Assembly: GCF_000174775.1 (NCBI RefSeq)
Contig: NZ_ACLR01000221.1
Coordinates: forward strand, 1-61,244
Reading direction: 5' to 3'
Length of the DNA stretch: 61,244 bases
Source of the DNA: Porphyromonas uenonis 60-3
Lineage (GTDB): Bacteria; Bacteroidota; Bacteroidia; Bacteroidales; Porphyromonadaceae
The position numbers were made by a program, and so were the translations under genes. The notes beneath the pieces were generated by a model that saw only the letters and a list, made by a program, of their open reading frames with translations, ran no database searches and was not told the DNA's origin. Positions 53,462 through 61,244 of the stretch are shown in pieces; the stretch's first letter is position 1; every line of letters starts with the position of its first letter.

Positions 53462-54069
53462 CTCTCCTGCTCAGCTATCATACGGTTGAGCTGATCAATA
53501 TAATCGAGGAGTTCGTCACGCCCCATGCCAGTCGACGCACTGGTCACGAAGAGGGGCGGTAGCTCCTCCCAATCTTCTAGTAGACGAGATCGGTAAGCCT
53601 CTACAGCCTCCTGCTGTACCTGCTTGCCGATCTTGTCCGCTTTGGTGAAAACGATACTGAAGGGGATGCCTTTTTCGCCCATCTCGTTGATAAACTCTAG
53701 GTCGATGCGCTGCGGCTCATGGCGTATGTCCACGAGGACAAAGAGATTGACCAAAGCCTCGCGCTTAGAGACATACTGGGTGATCAGCTTGCGAAACTGC
53801 TCTCGCTGCTCGAGGCTTCGGCGTGCGTAGCCGTAGCCAGGCAGGTCGACGAGATGCCACGATTGATTGATCAGAAAGTGGTTGATGAGTTGCGTCTTAC
53901 CAGGCTTTTGCGAGGTCATCGCTAGCCCTTTGTGACCGGTGAGCATATTGATGAGCGAGGACTTGCCCACGTTGGAGCGCCCGATGAAGGCGTACTCAGG
54001 GAGGGTGCTCTGGGGACAGGACTTGACTGAAGGACTGCTCTGTACGAAGGTGGCGGAGTGTATTAACAT
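53458..54069 (-). CDS. engB: Ribosome biogenesis GTPase EngB (YihA/YsxC)
   Basis: A small essential GTPase for 50S subunit assembly. The 203 residues carry the G1 loop GRSNVGKSS at 30-38, the G2 region [11 protein letters not shown]3 DLPGYGYA, G4 TKAD and [12 protein letters not shown] near the end. Full length. Its C-terminal codons overlap those of the convergent barrel gene. Confidence 0.96.
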   Translation of the reverse strand: MLIHSATFVQSSPSVKSCPQSTLPEYAFIGRSNVGKSSLINMLTGHKGLAMTSQKPGKTQLINHFLINQSWHLVDLPGYGYARRSLEQREQFRKLITQYVSKREALVNLFVLVDIRHEPQRIDLEFINEMGEKGIPFSIVFTKADKIGKQVQQEAVEAYRSRLLEDWEELPPLFVTSASTGMGRDELLDYIDQLNRMIAEQES

Positions 54070-54106
54070 TGTTGTTTGGGTCTTGGTAGATGAATGAATA
54101 GGTGCT

Positions 54107-54667
54107 TTAGACTAATGTATTGGGCACCTGAAACTGCTCGTGCATTTGGTCGAAGCGGGCTAAGGAGTCAGCGCCAAACTTGGCGAGCGAGGTGCGCACC
54201 TTCTCCAGGGGCTTCTGGTGCTCTAGCTGGGTCTTGGAGTAAAATTTGTCGGCATAGCAGATGATGCGCTCCTCGATGCTCTGGGGCATATAGAGGCGGT
54301 CGGTCGGGAGATCTAGTCCACGAGCGTGGATGGTCTCACTGTCTAGTCCTGTGCCAGTGTGGCGCTCGGCAACTTGTGCGTGACGCTCCAGACCTAGCTC
54401 ACGTAGTAGCTGGCCACCAAGGTAGCCGTGCCGTAGGTAAGGCTCGGTGCCGTAGCACCCGATCGTGGGGGCGTCGGTGAGATAGATGCCGATGTCGTGG
54501 AGCATGGCGCCCTCGTAGACAAATCGCTCGTCGCACGCTAGCTCGGGATGCTGATGTACAACTTCAAGCGCCAGCTCGGCAACCTGCTGGCTGTGGGTCA
54601 GCAGGATGCGGTAGCCGAGCGTGTCGGTAGGGTAGTAACGCTCGATGATCTGTATGGGGTCAATCAT
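54107..54667 (-). CDS. HD-domain phosphohydrolase family protein
   Basis: A 186-residue protein of the metal-dependent HD superfamily. [16 protein letters not shown] supplies the first His, [16 protein letters not shown] the HD pair, and [10 protein letters not shown] and ERHTGTG later histidines; [17 protein letters not shown] has the final Asp. Substrate unknown; other HD proteins act on nucleotides or RNA. Its start overlaps the alpha-2-macroglobulin stop by 8 nt, so the two are translationally linked. Confidence 0.85.
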   Translation of the reverse strand: MIDPIQIIERYYPTDTLGYRILLTHSQQVAELALEVVHQHPELACDERFVYEGAMLHDIGIYLTDAPTIGCYGTEPYLRHGYLGGQLLRELGLERHAQVAERHTGTGLDSETIHARGLDLPTDRLYMPQSIEERIICYADKFYSKTQLEHQKPLEKVRTSLAKFGADSLARFDQMHEQFQVPNTLV

Positions 54668-57600
54668 TTGCTATTACGATGTAAGGGGTTGGCATAGCGG
54701 TCTGGGCGGAGTACTCGGTGGCATAAGCGCACTGAGCCTGCGTGATACCACGCTGGTAGGTGCCTGGACGTACCACGCTCTGCTCGTAGCTAATCTCGTA
54801 GGAGCCACGGAGTAGACTATTGATATGGTATATCTGCGCATAGTTCCGCGCCTCGACATAGTAGCCTAGACCACGCTGCCACTCGTAGTGACTGAGCTGC
54901 TCTAGCGGTTCGCAGCATGCGGAACGCATGTCTCGTATGGTGACGAAGTCTAGGTCACGACGGGTTGTGATGCGAAGCTTCGTGATGAGGACAGTCCCGA
55001 CGGTGAGCTTTTCGCCAGACTGGATGGGACGCTCTTGCAGTTGTCCGTTGATCTCCTCACGAACGTAAGTTTTGCTCTCGATCATCAGTTCGCCTTGTCG
55101 CTCGGACACTTCGCTAAGTGGTTTCTCGCCAACGCTTAGGATGCCACCCCAGAGGATAGCTTGCGGGTCGCTGTGCGTGATGACGATGCTACCCGTGCGG
55201 TCTAGTTGGCTAGGCTTGTATTGTAGTCCGCAGTAAGAGTCGGTCTCGATGCGCTTGGTCGTACCATCGGCAAGAGGTATGGAGATGGTCACCTGGTCGT
55301 GCGTAGCCGTTTCCCCAGCGCCGTCCTCTAGGAGCGTGAGCAGGAGCTCTAGCTGCGTGAGGTTGGAGGCGCGCAGATTGGTGCGTAGGTACTCCATTGC
55401 CCAGCGACGCATCTGCTGTACCGTGTCGGGGTAGATACCCAACAGCTCGAAGAGCTCGATAGTCTCACGCTGTAGCGACATAGAGCGGTCTCGCCAGAAG
55501 TAACCGCCAACGAGGGTGTTGGCAAAGAAAGCTCCCTGAGCCGCTTCGTAGGATAGATGGTCGTGCAGGATCTCGGCGAGCTGTCGTGCTTGCGCTAAGT
55601 TGCCCAGCTTGTAGAGCGTGTAGGCTGCTTGCGGTAGGGCGTAGAGGGGGAGTTGCTGCGCCTCCTTGACGAGGAGTGGCGTGAGGTAGTCGACGAGTGC
55701 CTTTGTGGTCTGGTCCTTTTGCAGAGCCTTAGCGTCACGCCAGCGGTAGGAGAGGTAGAGCCACTCGGCACCCCATGCGGGGAGGGTAGGTTTCCGCTTG
55801 CTCTTGGCTAGCTCTTTCTTCATCTCTTGCATCTGCTTGGTCGTGGTGCGGTCGTAAGCCTGCCAACCACGAGTGAGCATGGCGGTTATCTCTTCGTTTT
55901 GCTCTAGCTCACTGACAGCTGCGAGGTAGTCGAGGATGAGCGGCGTGAGGTAAGAGGAGCCTGGCATGTCGGGGTACCACGACCAGTCTCCTGAACTGGT
56001 CTGTAGGTTGCTCAGCTGCGCTATGTCCTTGGTGGCGGAGCGCTTATTGGGCGCCTTGAAGAGTGTCCAGAGCTGTTCCTGCGCACCGTCGAGCCATCGC
56101 TCGGTAGCACGCCAAGGAGTCTCGTCTAGCGGGAGGAGTGTGGTCTTACGGTTGCTGGTCAACTTGTTGGCGCCCTCGGTTGCTTTCGCCTGAGCTTGTG
56201 CCTGAACCCACTGAGCTATCTCTGGCTGGCGTAGCAGTTGCTGCGTGCGGGTCAAAGTGTAGATGCGGAGAACCGTATTGATCGCGTCTCGCTCCTCATT
56301 GTTAAAGAGGATCGGCAGTTGCTGCAAGGCGAAGTAATGGGGATTGCTCCAGAGCTGTAAGTGTAGCGAAGCTGACGGATCGCTTGCCTGCCCGAGCAAC
56401 GCGCTGAGCGGGTAGGAGTAGCTCGCCTGCTTGTCCCAAGCGAAGGGGATACTCTCGACGGTGCGTACCGTCGCTGGCTGTACGGGGATGAGGTACTCCT
56501 CGCCATCGCTGAGTGAGCCGCTGACGAAGTAGACCTGCACCCGCAGTGCCGAGAGATCTGGCAGAGCGGGTAGGGCGATGGCGTAGGGCGTCACGCCACT
56601 GGCGGGAACGGTGAGAGCGAGCTCCAGCGTGCCGTCGGCAAGCGGTGTCGCCGTGCTGTCCGCCGCCAGAGCATCGTAGAGGACTAGTCGAAGGGTGCCA
56701 CGGAGCGGCTCCTCGGTGAGGTTACGAATCGACCCTGTCAAGTAAGCTTGGTCTCCCTGCATGAGGAAGCGTGGCTGCAGCGTCTCGACCATCAGCTGGC
56801 GGTAGCTCTTGATGTCGGCCGTTGCGGCGCAGTCCGTCAGTCGGCTGTCGTAGCCAAAGAGCGCTAGGCGATAGCTGGAGAGTGCCTCGGGCATCTTGCC
56901 CGTAAAGGTGACAACGCCCTCGTCGTCGGTGTAGAGGTCCGCTAGGAAGAAAGCGGTCTGAGAGAAGTCTTTTCGCAAAATAGGCGCGGCGAAGCCAGTG
57001 ACCACCACCTCGTCTAGTCTGTTGCTGCTCTCTTTTTTTGCTCCGGCTTCGTCATAGGCGAGGTCTAGATCATCTTCTACTAAGGATTCGTTCTTAGCAA
57101 GAGCCATCATCGGTGGAACGCTTGCTCTAGCACCATAAACCGCACCAGAAATCGCACCATAATCCATTGGCGTGAGCTTCTCTAGACCGAATCGGAAGCA
57201 AGGGTTAGGACTGACATTCTGAAGGTAGAGCGGTATGTATTGAGCCAAGCGATAGATGCTGTGCGAGCGCAGGCTCTCCAAGGCAGCGTCATACATCCAC
57301 GCCATGACGGGGATGCGACGAGCAGGCGTGCCATCGCTGTAGGTGAGGCGAGCTTGCCACGTGTGTGTCTCGCCAGCGAGGAGCTTGTCGGGCATCTCGA
57401 TCCACGAGAGTTGCAGGGTCGGCTGGTCAGCCGTATAGTGATACTCGAAGCTCTGAGAGCTGTAGCGTCCGTTGCGTACGCAGTAGAGCTCTATGCGGAT
57501 CTGCCCCTTCGGGTCAATACTCTTGGGGAGCGTCGGCTGCCAGCGACCCACCTGCTGGGCGGGGAGCGCAGGGAGCTGTCCGTAGATAGCGGGCTGGTCT

Positions 57601-60446
57601 ACCGTATTGATGACGTAGTAGATAGACTGCAGGCTCTCGTTGCTGGCATAGTATATCGTAGGTGCGCCACCTCGTGGGTATTCCTCCGAAGGCGAAGCTG
57701 CCCACAGCACCCTCTGTATCGGTAGATGCTTGTCACGCTCTGCAAAGAGGACTACCTCTTGCTCTTTCTCTAGCGTCTCACCCGTCTTATCGTGGTAAAT
57801 GTAAGTCAAGCGGTAGGAGCCCGAAGGTAGGCGAAGCCACTCTGCGGGCAGGTGTAGCTTCTCGTTGGCGGGCACCTCTACCGACCAAGAGCTTGTCGTA
57901 TCAGCGAGCGAAGTGAGTCGTAGCTCTAGCGTCGTGGCTATGGGCGTATTGTCCTCGTTGGTCACACGGATGGTAAAAGTCTGAGTCTCCTCTGGCCTAT
58001 CCTTGAAGAAGGTCTTTGCCCCCTTGTACTCCATAGATACAGGTGTCGAGCCAATCCAGATATATCGTCTTAGCTGCTGCGTCTCGCCACTGGGCGCCGT
58101 GATGGTTACCTCTATGCGGTAGGTGTGAACTGACAAAGGCTGCGGGTTCTGACGCATAGCCTCGGTGCGTAAGTCTGAGAGGGTGATCGGGAACTCAAAG
58201 CTCCCCTCCTGCTCATTGACCTGGAGGGTGCCAGAGGTGAGTAACTGATCGGGAACATCCTCATCAAACCACCAGTTCCTATAGCTCCCCGTCACGCTAT
58301 AGTTTACAGATGCTTCTGCGAGCGGATAGCCACTGTAAGTCATTGCAGAGCCACGAACGGTAATCGTGTCTCCCAGCGTCATTGCCTCCTCGGGCAGGGT
58401 CAAGGAGCCCTCAAAGCTCGGACGCTTATACTCCGCTACGTGAATGGTCGTACTATTGTCAGCAAACTCCTCCACATCGTTGGAGCAAGAGATCTCAATG
58501 GTGTAGTAGCCCGTCATCGCCTCTTTAGGAAGCTGGAGGGTCGCATGGAGACGACCCCACTGATCTGTCTGGACTGTGATCGAGTCGATCATATCGTCCT
58601 GTGGCGTGTGTAGCTCGATGGTCAGGTCTAGCTTGGGCAGCACCATCGCTTGCTTCGGGTCGTAGCCCCTTCGGTAAGCGACAGCGTAAAGCTCTATCGC
58701 ATCACCCAGCTGGTAGATACTTCTATCGGTCTGTAGGAACGCCGTGCTGACTGGCTTGAGTAGCTGAAACGAACCGCCCTCGCCACGATAGCCATACCAA
58801 TGGTTACATAAGGGTAAGAGCAACCGATGGTCTGTACTCTCCACGAGTAAATCCACAGCACGATCTTGCTTCGCCGGCCGAGGTGTTGCAAAGATACCGA
58901 GCTTGTCAGGTGTTCGCTCTCCAATCTTGTCTAGTGTAGGCTTATAGTTCGAGTGCCACCCTGAGCGCTTGTCTCCATAGCTCCACAGCTGTATGGGCGC
59001 CGTCTGTGCCTGCCCCGTTAGGGCATTCAGCAGTTGAGTTGTTCCGTTGCCTAGATCCAGCGTCCATAGGTCGCTTACGGTGCAGTCGTAAGTCATTGTG
59101 TCTGTCTGCTCCACGTCCTCTAGTTGTTGCGCTTCAGCTGTGCGATGAGAGACTACTTGCAGGCGATAGTGCCCCGTGGGCAAGGAGGGAAGCTCTATCG
59201 AGTCGCTCTGGTGCACCATCGCATCCAGACCTTGCTTCCCCTGATATGTGTGACTCCAGACGAGCTTGGCTTGCTCGGGAATCGTGTTTCCTTCAGCCTT
59301 GATGGCATCTTGTGGCGTAAGCGCAAAGAGCTTGAGCTCCAGTCGCTCTACATTGGCCAGCTTCATCTTTACCATTCCCCGATGGTCGGCTAGGATAAAG
59401 CTAGTCAGGGAGATGTTTTCCTTTGGCGAAAACAGTCGACCGCGGATATCCTGACAGAACTCAGAGTACTTGCCCTGCTTGTCAAGCCACTCTAGGTAAG
59501 GCATGATGAAGTGGTAGGCACGCAGAGGGTCAGAGCCGTTGGCATAGTAGTAGTATGGGAAGAGCCGCTTGTATATCTCCATCGTCTCAAGGTGCATCTG
59601 CTGACTCTGCTTGAGCAAGCCCTCTAGCCGCTTCGCTACGGTACTGAAAGCTGTGCCACGGGTTGTCTCCTCGAGCGTCACCGCTTGATAAAGGGCATAG
59701 AGCCTAGCCCCCTCGTCCGCTTGCTGGAGTTGATCTTCCGTCAGGAGCGCACCAATCCGAGCCGACCAAGAGGGTGTGCGTCCGACTTGCTGCTCTAGCT
59801 GATGCAACTGGGAGAGGGGTAGAGCCTTCAGCAGGTGGCTTATAAGTGTATAGTTACCCTCTTTGGGAAATTGATCAGCGTAAAGCGCATCGGGTAGCTG
59901 CTTCGCCTCTTGTCGTGGCATCACCTTATAGAGCGTAGCGCTGGGTGCGAAAGCTGTCTCCATCAATGGATCAATAGCTTTCATATAGTCCGCATCGCTC
60001 CAGTGGCGAGGCGTGACGCTGTCTTGCTCTTGGGTCGTGAGGCTTAGTCCCTCTGACCTCAGGCGCTGACTGTAGCTCCGACTGATATACTGATTCGCTA
60101 TGTATAGAGCGAGGAAGCGCTGATCTCGCACCGACAACTTATCTCGTCCTTGCCACGTGGTGTGGAGTAGGGGGAACTGCTCCAGCAGACGGTTGTAGTC
60201 TAATCTGCGAAGAGCCGTCTTGTGCGCCTCTAGAGCCTCGATTGTGTAGTTGAGATTGCCCTCACGGAGAGCCTGAGTGGCGAGTCGCTCAGCGCAGGAG
60301 AGCGTCTGTGTCGGCAGACGCTTCTTCTGTAATTCCTGTAGCTCCTTGTAGAGAGCTTGGCTAGATTTGGCTGGTTGCTGTGCCATAGTCATAGTGACAG
60401 ACAGTAAGGTGGCGAACAATATATATAGTGTGGTGCGAAGTCTCAT
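54660..60446 (-). CDS. Very large bacterial alpha-2-macroglobulin family protein
   Basis: A 1928-residue envelope protein. Signal peptide MRLRTTLYILFATLLSVTMTM ends before AQQ. The N-terminal part is helical; MG2-like domains with FLQTDRSIYQLGDAIELYAVAYRRG and HVAEYKRPSFEGSLTLP follow, then an MG7/A2M-like stretch (FFLADLYTDDEGVVTFTGKMPEALSSYRLALFGYD) and a helical toroid-like domain. The usual thioester CxEQ is missing: the matching site reads ILFNNEERDAIN. A LDEVVVTG motif typical of TonB-linked plug linkers sits at about residue 1143. A2M proteins trap proteases or guard the envelope; without thioester the trap must be conformational. It is followed by an HD protein. Confidence 0.88.
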   Translation of the reverse strand: MRLRTTLYILFATLLSVTMTMAQQPAKSSQALYKELQELQKKRLPTQTLSCAERLATQALREGNLNYTIEALEAHKTALRRLDYNRLLEQFPLLHTTWQGRDKLSVRDQRFLALYIANQYISRSYSQRLRSEGLSLTTQEQDSVTPRHWSDADYMKAIDPLMETAFAPSATLYKVMPRQEAKQLPDALYADQFPKEGNYTLISHLLKALPLSQLHQLEQQVGRTPSWSARIGALLTEDQLQQADEGARLYALYQAVTLEETTRGTAFSTVAKRLEGLLKQSQQMHLETMEIYKRLFPYYYYANGSDPLRAYHFIMPYLEWLDKQGKYSEFCQDIRGRLFSPKENISLTSFILADHRGMVKMKLANVERLELKLFALTPQDAIKAEGNTIPEQAKLVWSHTYQGKQGLDAMVHQSDSIELPSLPTGHYRLQVVSHRTAEAQQLEDVEQTDTMTYDCTVSDLWTLDLGNGTTQLLNALTGQAQTAPIQLWSYGDKRSGWHSNYKPTLDKIGERTPDKLGIFATPRPAKQDRAVDLLVESTDHRLLLPLCNHWYGYRGEGGSFQLLKPVSTAFLQTDRSIYQLGDAIELYAVAYRRGYDPKQAMVLPKLDLTIELHTPQDDMIDSITVQTDQWGRLHATLQLPKEAMTGYYTIEISCSNDVEEFADNSTTIHVAEYKRPSFEGSLTLPEEAMTLGDTITVRGSAMTYSGYPLAEASVNYSVTGSYRNWWFDEDVPDQLLTSGTLQVNEQEGSFEFPITLSDLRTEAMRQNPQPLSVHTYRIEVTITAPSGETQQLRRYIWIGSTPVSMEYKGAKTFFKDRPEETQTFTIRVTNEDNTPIATTLELRLTSLADTTSSWSVEVPANEKLHLPAEWLRLPSGSYRLTYIYHDKTGETLEKEQEVVLFAERDKHLPIQRVLWAASPSEEYPRGGAPTIYYASNESLQSIYYVINTVDQPAIYGQLPALPAQQVGRWQPTLPKSIDPKGQIRIELYCVRNGRYSSQSFEYHYTADQPTLQLSWIEMPDKLLAGETHTWQARLTYSDGTPARRIPVMAWMYDAALESLRSHSIYRLAQYIPLYLQNVSPNPCFRFGLEKLTPMDYGAISGAVYGARASVPPMMALAKNESLVEDDLDLAYDEAGAKKESSNRLDEVVVTGFAAPILRKDFSQTAFFLADLYTDDEGVVTFTGKMPEALSSYRLALFGYDSRLTDCAATADIKSYRQLMVETLQPRFLMQGDQAYLTGSIRNLTEEPLRGTLRLVLYDALAADSTATPLADGTLELALTVPASGVTPYAIALPALPDLSALRVQVYFVSGSLSDGEEYLIPVQPATVRTVESIPFAWDKQASYSYPLSALLGQASDPSASLHLQLWSNPHYFALQQLPILFNNEERDAINTVLRIYTLTRTQQLLRQPEIAQWVQAQAQAKATEGANKLTSNRKTTLLPLDETPWRATERWLDGAQEQLWTLFKAPNKRSATKDIAQLSNLQTSSGDWSWYPDMPGSSYLTPLILDYLAAVSELEQNEEITAMLTRGWQAYDRTTTKQMQEMKKELAKSKRKPTLPAWGAEWLYLSYRWRDAKALQKDQTTKALVDYLTPLLVKEAQQLPLYALPQAAYTLYKLGNLAQARQLAEILHDHLSYEAAQGAFFANTLVGGYFWRDRSMSLQRETIELFELLGIYPDTVQQMRRWAMEYLRTNLRASNLTQLELLLTLLEDGAGETATHDQVTISIPLADGTTKRIETDSYCGLQYKPSQLDRTGSIVITHSDPQAILWGGILSVGEKPLSEVSERQGELMIESKTYVREEINGQLQERPIQSGEKLTVGTVLITKLRITTRRDLDFVTIRDMRSACCEPLEQLSHYEWQRGLGYYVEARNYAQIYHINSLLRGSYEISYEQSVVRPGTYQRGITQAQCAYATEYSAQTAMPTPYIVIAND

Positions 60447-60579
60447 AATACAGTCCCGTTTGATACCCCTAAGTTACTTGAAAAGATACAAACAAGCAAG
60501 GAGCAACGACTGACTTAAATTTTGTAAATCTCACAAGGCTCCCCACGGCGGTGACGCACGGCGTGGCTAGCGGGAGCGC

Positions 60580-60670
60580 CTTCGTCTCCGTTAAAGGTTA
60601 CAGTGTCAACGCTTTGACGTCAAAAATCGTCTCGCTTTGACTCAACGGACGCACGATCGTGCGCCCCTAA
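60580..60670. repeat. Second dispersed repeat type, copy 2
   Basis: AAAGGTTACAG (about 60593) and the palindrome ACGGACGCACGATCGTGCG followed by CCCCTAA (about 60643-60668) also occur, in part inverted, near 10280-10325. The palindrome is nearly perfect here. The other 60447-60743 sequence includes an imperfect CCACG/CGTGG hairpin near 60545 and nothing else I can name. Confidence 0.5.
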
Positions 60671-60792
60671 AAAGGGCTACTCTTGAGGAAATAGCGAAAT
60701 ACCTCGGTGGGGATTGGTGATTCTTCACCGAGGTACGAACCAATGTCCTCTCCTGAAATAGTACACAGTTGGGGAAGCCAACCCCAACAACA

Positions 60793-61158
60793 ATGAAACA
60801 AGAAAAAAGTAACCGAGGACGAAAGGGATATCCCCTAGATTTCAAGTGGAGAGTCATCGATGACCTCCTAGCCACAGGCGAGAGCATCGCCACCACCAGC
60901 CAGCGCTACGGCATCACCGCACGCACCATTCGAAATTGGTTGCGTACCTTTGGTGTAGAGTTACCCAACCAAAGCACTATGAGCAAGACAAACAAGAACA
61001 AAGCCGTAGATCCAGATTACGCAGAACTCAAGCGCGAAAACGCTCGCCTCAAAGCAGCCCTCTTCCAAGCTGAGAGCAAGGCCTTGGTCAACAAAACACT
61101 ACTCGAAGTGGTCTTGAATCGCTACCACATTGATCTAAAAAAAAAGACCGATTTGTAG
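60793..61158 (+). CDS. IS3/IS150-like transposase OrfA
   Basis: 121 residues from ATG 60793 (the TTG at 60769 lies within the hairpin and is less likely). GRKGYPLDFKWRVIDDLLATGESIATTSQRYGITARTIRNWLRTFG is the DNA-binding helix-turn-helix of IS3 OrfA. The C-terminal part is a leucine-zipper-like coiled coil (YAELKRENARLKAALFQAESKALVNKTLLEVV). It ends at TAG 61158 unless ribosomes slip back by one base at 61140-61146 and continue into orfB. Confidence 0.9.
   Translation: MKQEKSNRGRKGYPLDFKWRVIDDLLATGESIATTSQRYGITARTIRNWLRTFGVELPNQSTMSKTNKNKAVDPDYAELKRENARLKAALFQAESKALVNKTLLEVVLNRYHIDLKKKTDL
61140..61146 (+). promoter_or_regulatory. Programmed -1 frameshift site of the IS3-like transposase
   Basis: The heptamer A AAA AAG is in the orfA reading frame within an A9 run (61137-61145) followed by G. 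This is the known IS3/IS150 slippery motif. Slipping back one base leads into the open orfB frame (61146 to the window end). Confidence 0.8.
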
Positions 61159-61244
61159 CCGTGAAACAGCTTGAATCCGCCCAAGTGAGAGATCAAAAGC
61201 TCTCCATAACCTACCTTTGTCAGCAGCTAGAAGTCAGCCGCAAA
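61146..61244 (+). CDS. Start of transposase OrfB (partial, in the -1 frame)
   Basis: The -1 frame stays open to the window end and encodes DRFVAVKQLESAQVRDQ then KLSITYLCQQLEVSRK, which fits the N-terminal region of IS150-type OrfB before the rve integrase core. No independent start codon is needed, since the OrfAB fusion arises by frameshifting. The DDE catalytic domain lies beyond the window. Confidence 0.7.

Larger units (their letters stand above)
60744..61244 (+). mobile_element. Left end of an IS3-family (IS150-like) insertion sequence
   Basis: The orfA gene, the A_AAA_AAG frameshift site and the start of orfB mark an IS3-family element cut by the window end. The left end is tentatively placed at TGTCCTCTCC (60744). 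A hairpin GTTGGGG/CCCCAAC (60768-60788) lies just before the orfA ATG and could block translation of outside transcripts. The right end and target duplication are not visible. Confidence 0.8.

Overview
The window looks like chromosomal DNA of a Bacteroidales bacterium, most likely a Porphyromonas close to P. asaccharolytica or P. uenonis. This is inferred from a type IX secretion (T9SS) sorting domain, a full SprA/Sov translocon gene next to ruvA, several Bacteroidetes-only families (DUF4834, DUF5063, DUF5686, OMP beta-barrel proteins with carboxypeptidase-like N-termini), a B12-dependent ribonucleotide reductase, and repeated promoter motifs of the Bacteroidetes type (TTTG, about 19 nt, TAnnTTTG). 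No rRNA or CRISPR array was seen; there is one tRNA.

Layout. 0-9.3 kb: end of a T9SS cargo protein, ruvA and sprA. 9.3-10.5 kb: a small MITE-like element, a small Cys-containing protein and a repeat-rich gap. 10.5-16.0 kb: a TetR regulator followed by two outer-membrane barrel proteins. 16.2-18.9 kb: an AT-rich two-gene module, a cytosine-5 DNA methyltransferase translationally coupled to a GHKL ATPase carrying a C-terminal HEPN-like domain. 19.2-21.0 kb: phosphatidylethanolamine synthesis (psd, pssA, DUF4834). 21.1-30.2 kb, minus strand: dprA, purL, comB, a frameshifted GmrSD-type (DUF262-DUF1524) restriction gene, gcvT. 30.4-32.9 kb: a TonB-dependent receptor, then tRNA-Ala(GGC). 33.1-34.5 kb: a 1.4 kb stretch without protein genes, read on the minus strand as promoter, cobalamin riboswitch, about 1 kb of hairpin-rich sequence and an intrinsic terminator. 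34.6-39.6 kb, plus strand: asd, DUF5063, RNase D-like exonuclease, rlmI-like methyltransferase, Sel1 protein, OsmC. 39.7-52.2 kb, minus strand: nrdJ, DUF5686 protein, rpoN, murF, coaD, parE, a GNAT-like protein. 52.9-60.4 kb: a small barrel protein, engB, an HD-domain protein and a very large alpha-2-macroglobulin. 60.7 kb to the end: start of an IS3/IS150-like insertion sequence.

Most genes are housekeeping or envelope functions. The parts most worth attention are: (1) the cobalamin riboswitch that leads into an apparently non-coding transcription unit; (2) the methyltransferase/GHKL-HEPN pair, a candidate defence system; (3) a dispersed family of intergenic arrays made of 21- and 22-bp-periodic short palindromic units, seen four times here; (4) a broken GmrSD-like gene with a single-base frameshift; and (5) a MITE-like palindromic element next to sprA. 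All functional assignments come from reading the sequence and recalled family knowledge; no database search was run.
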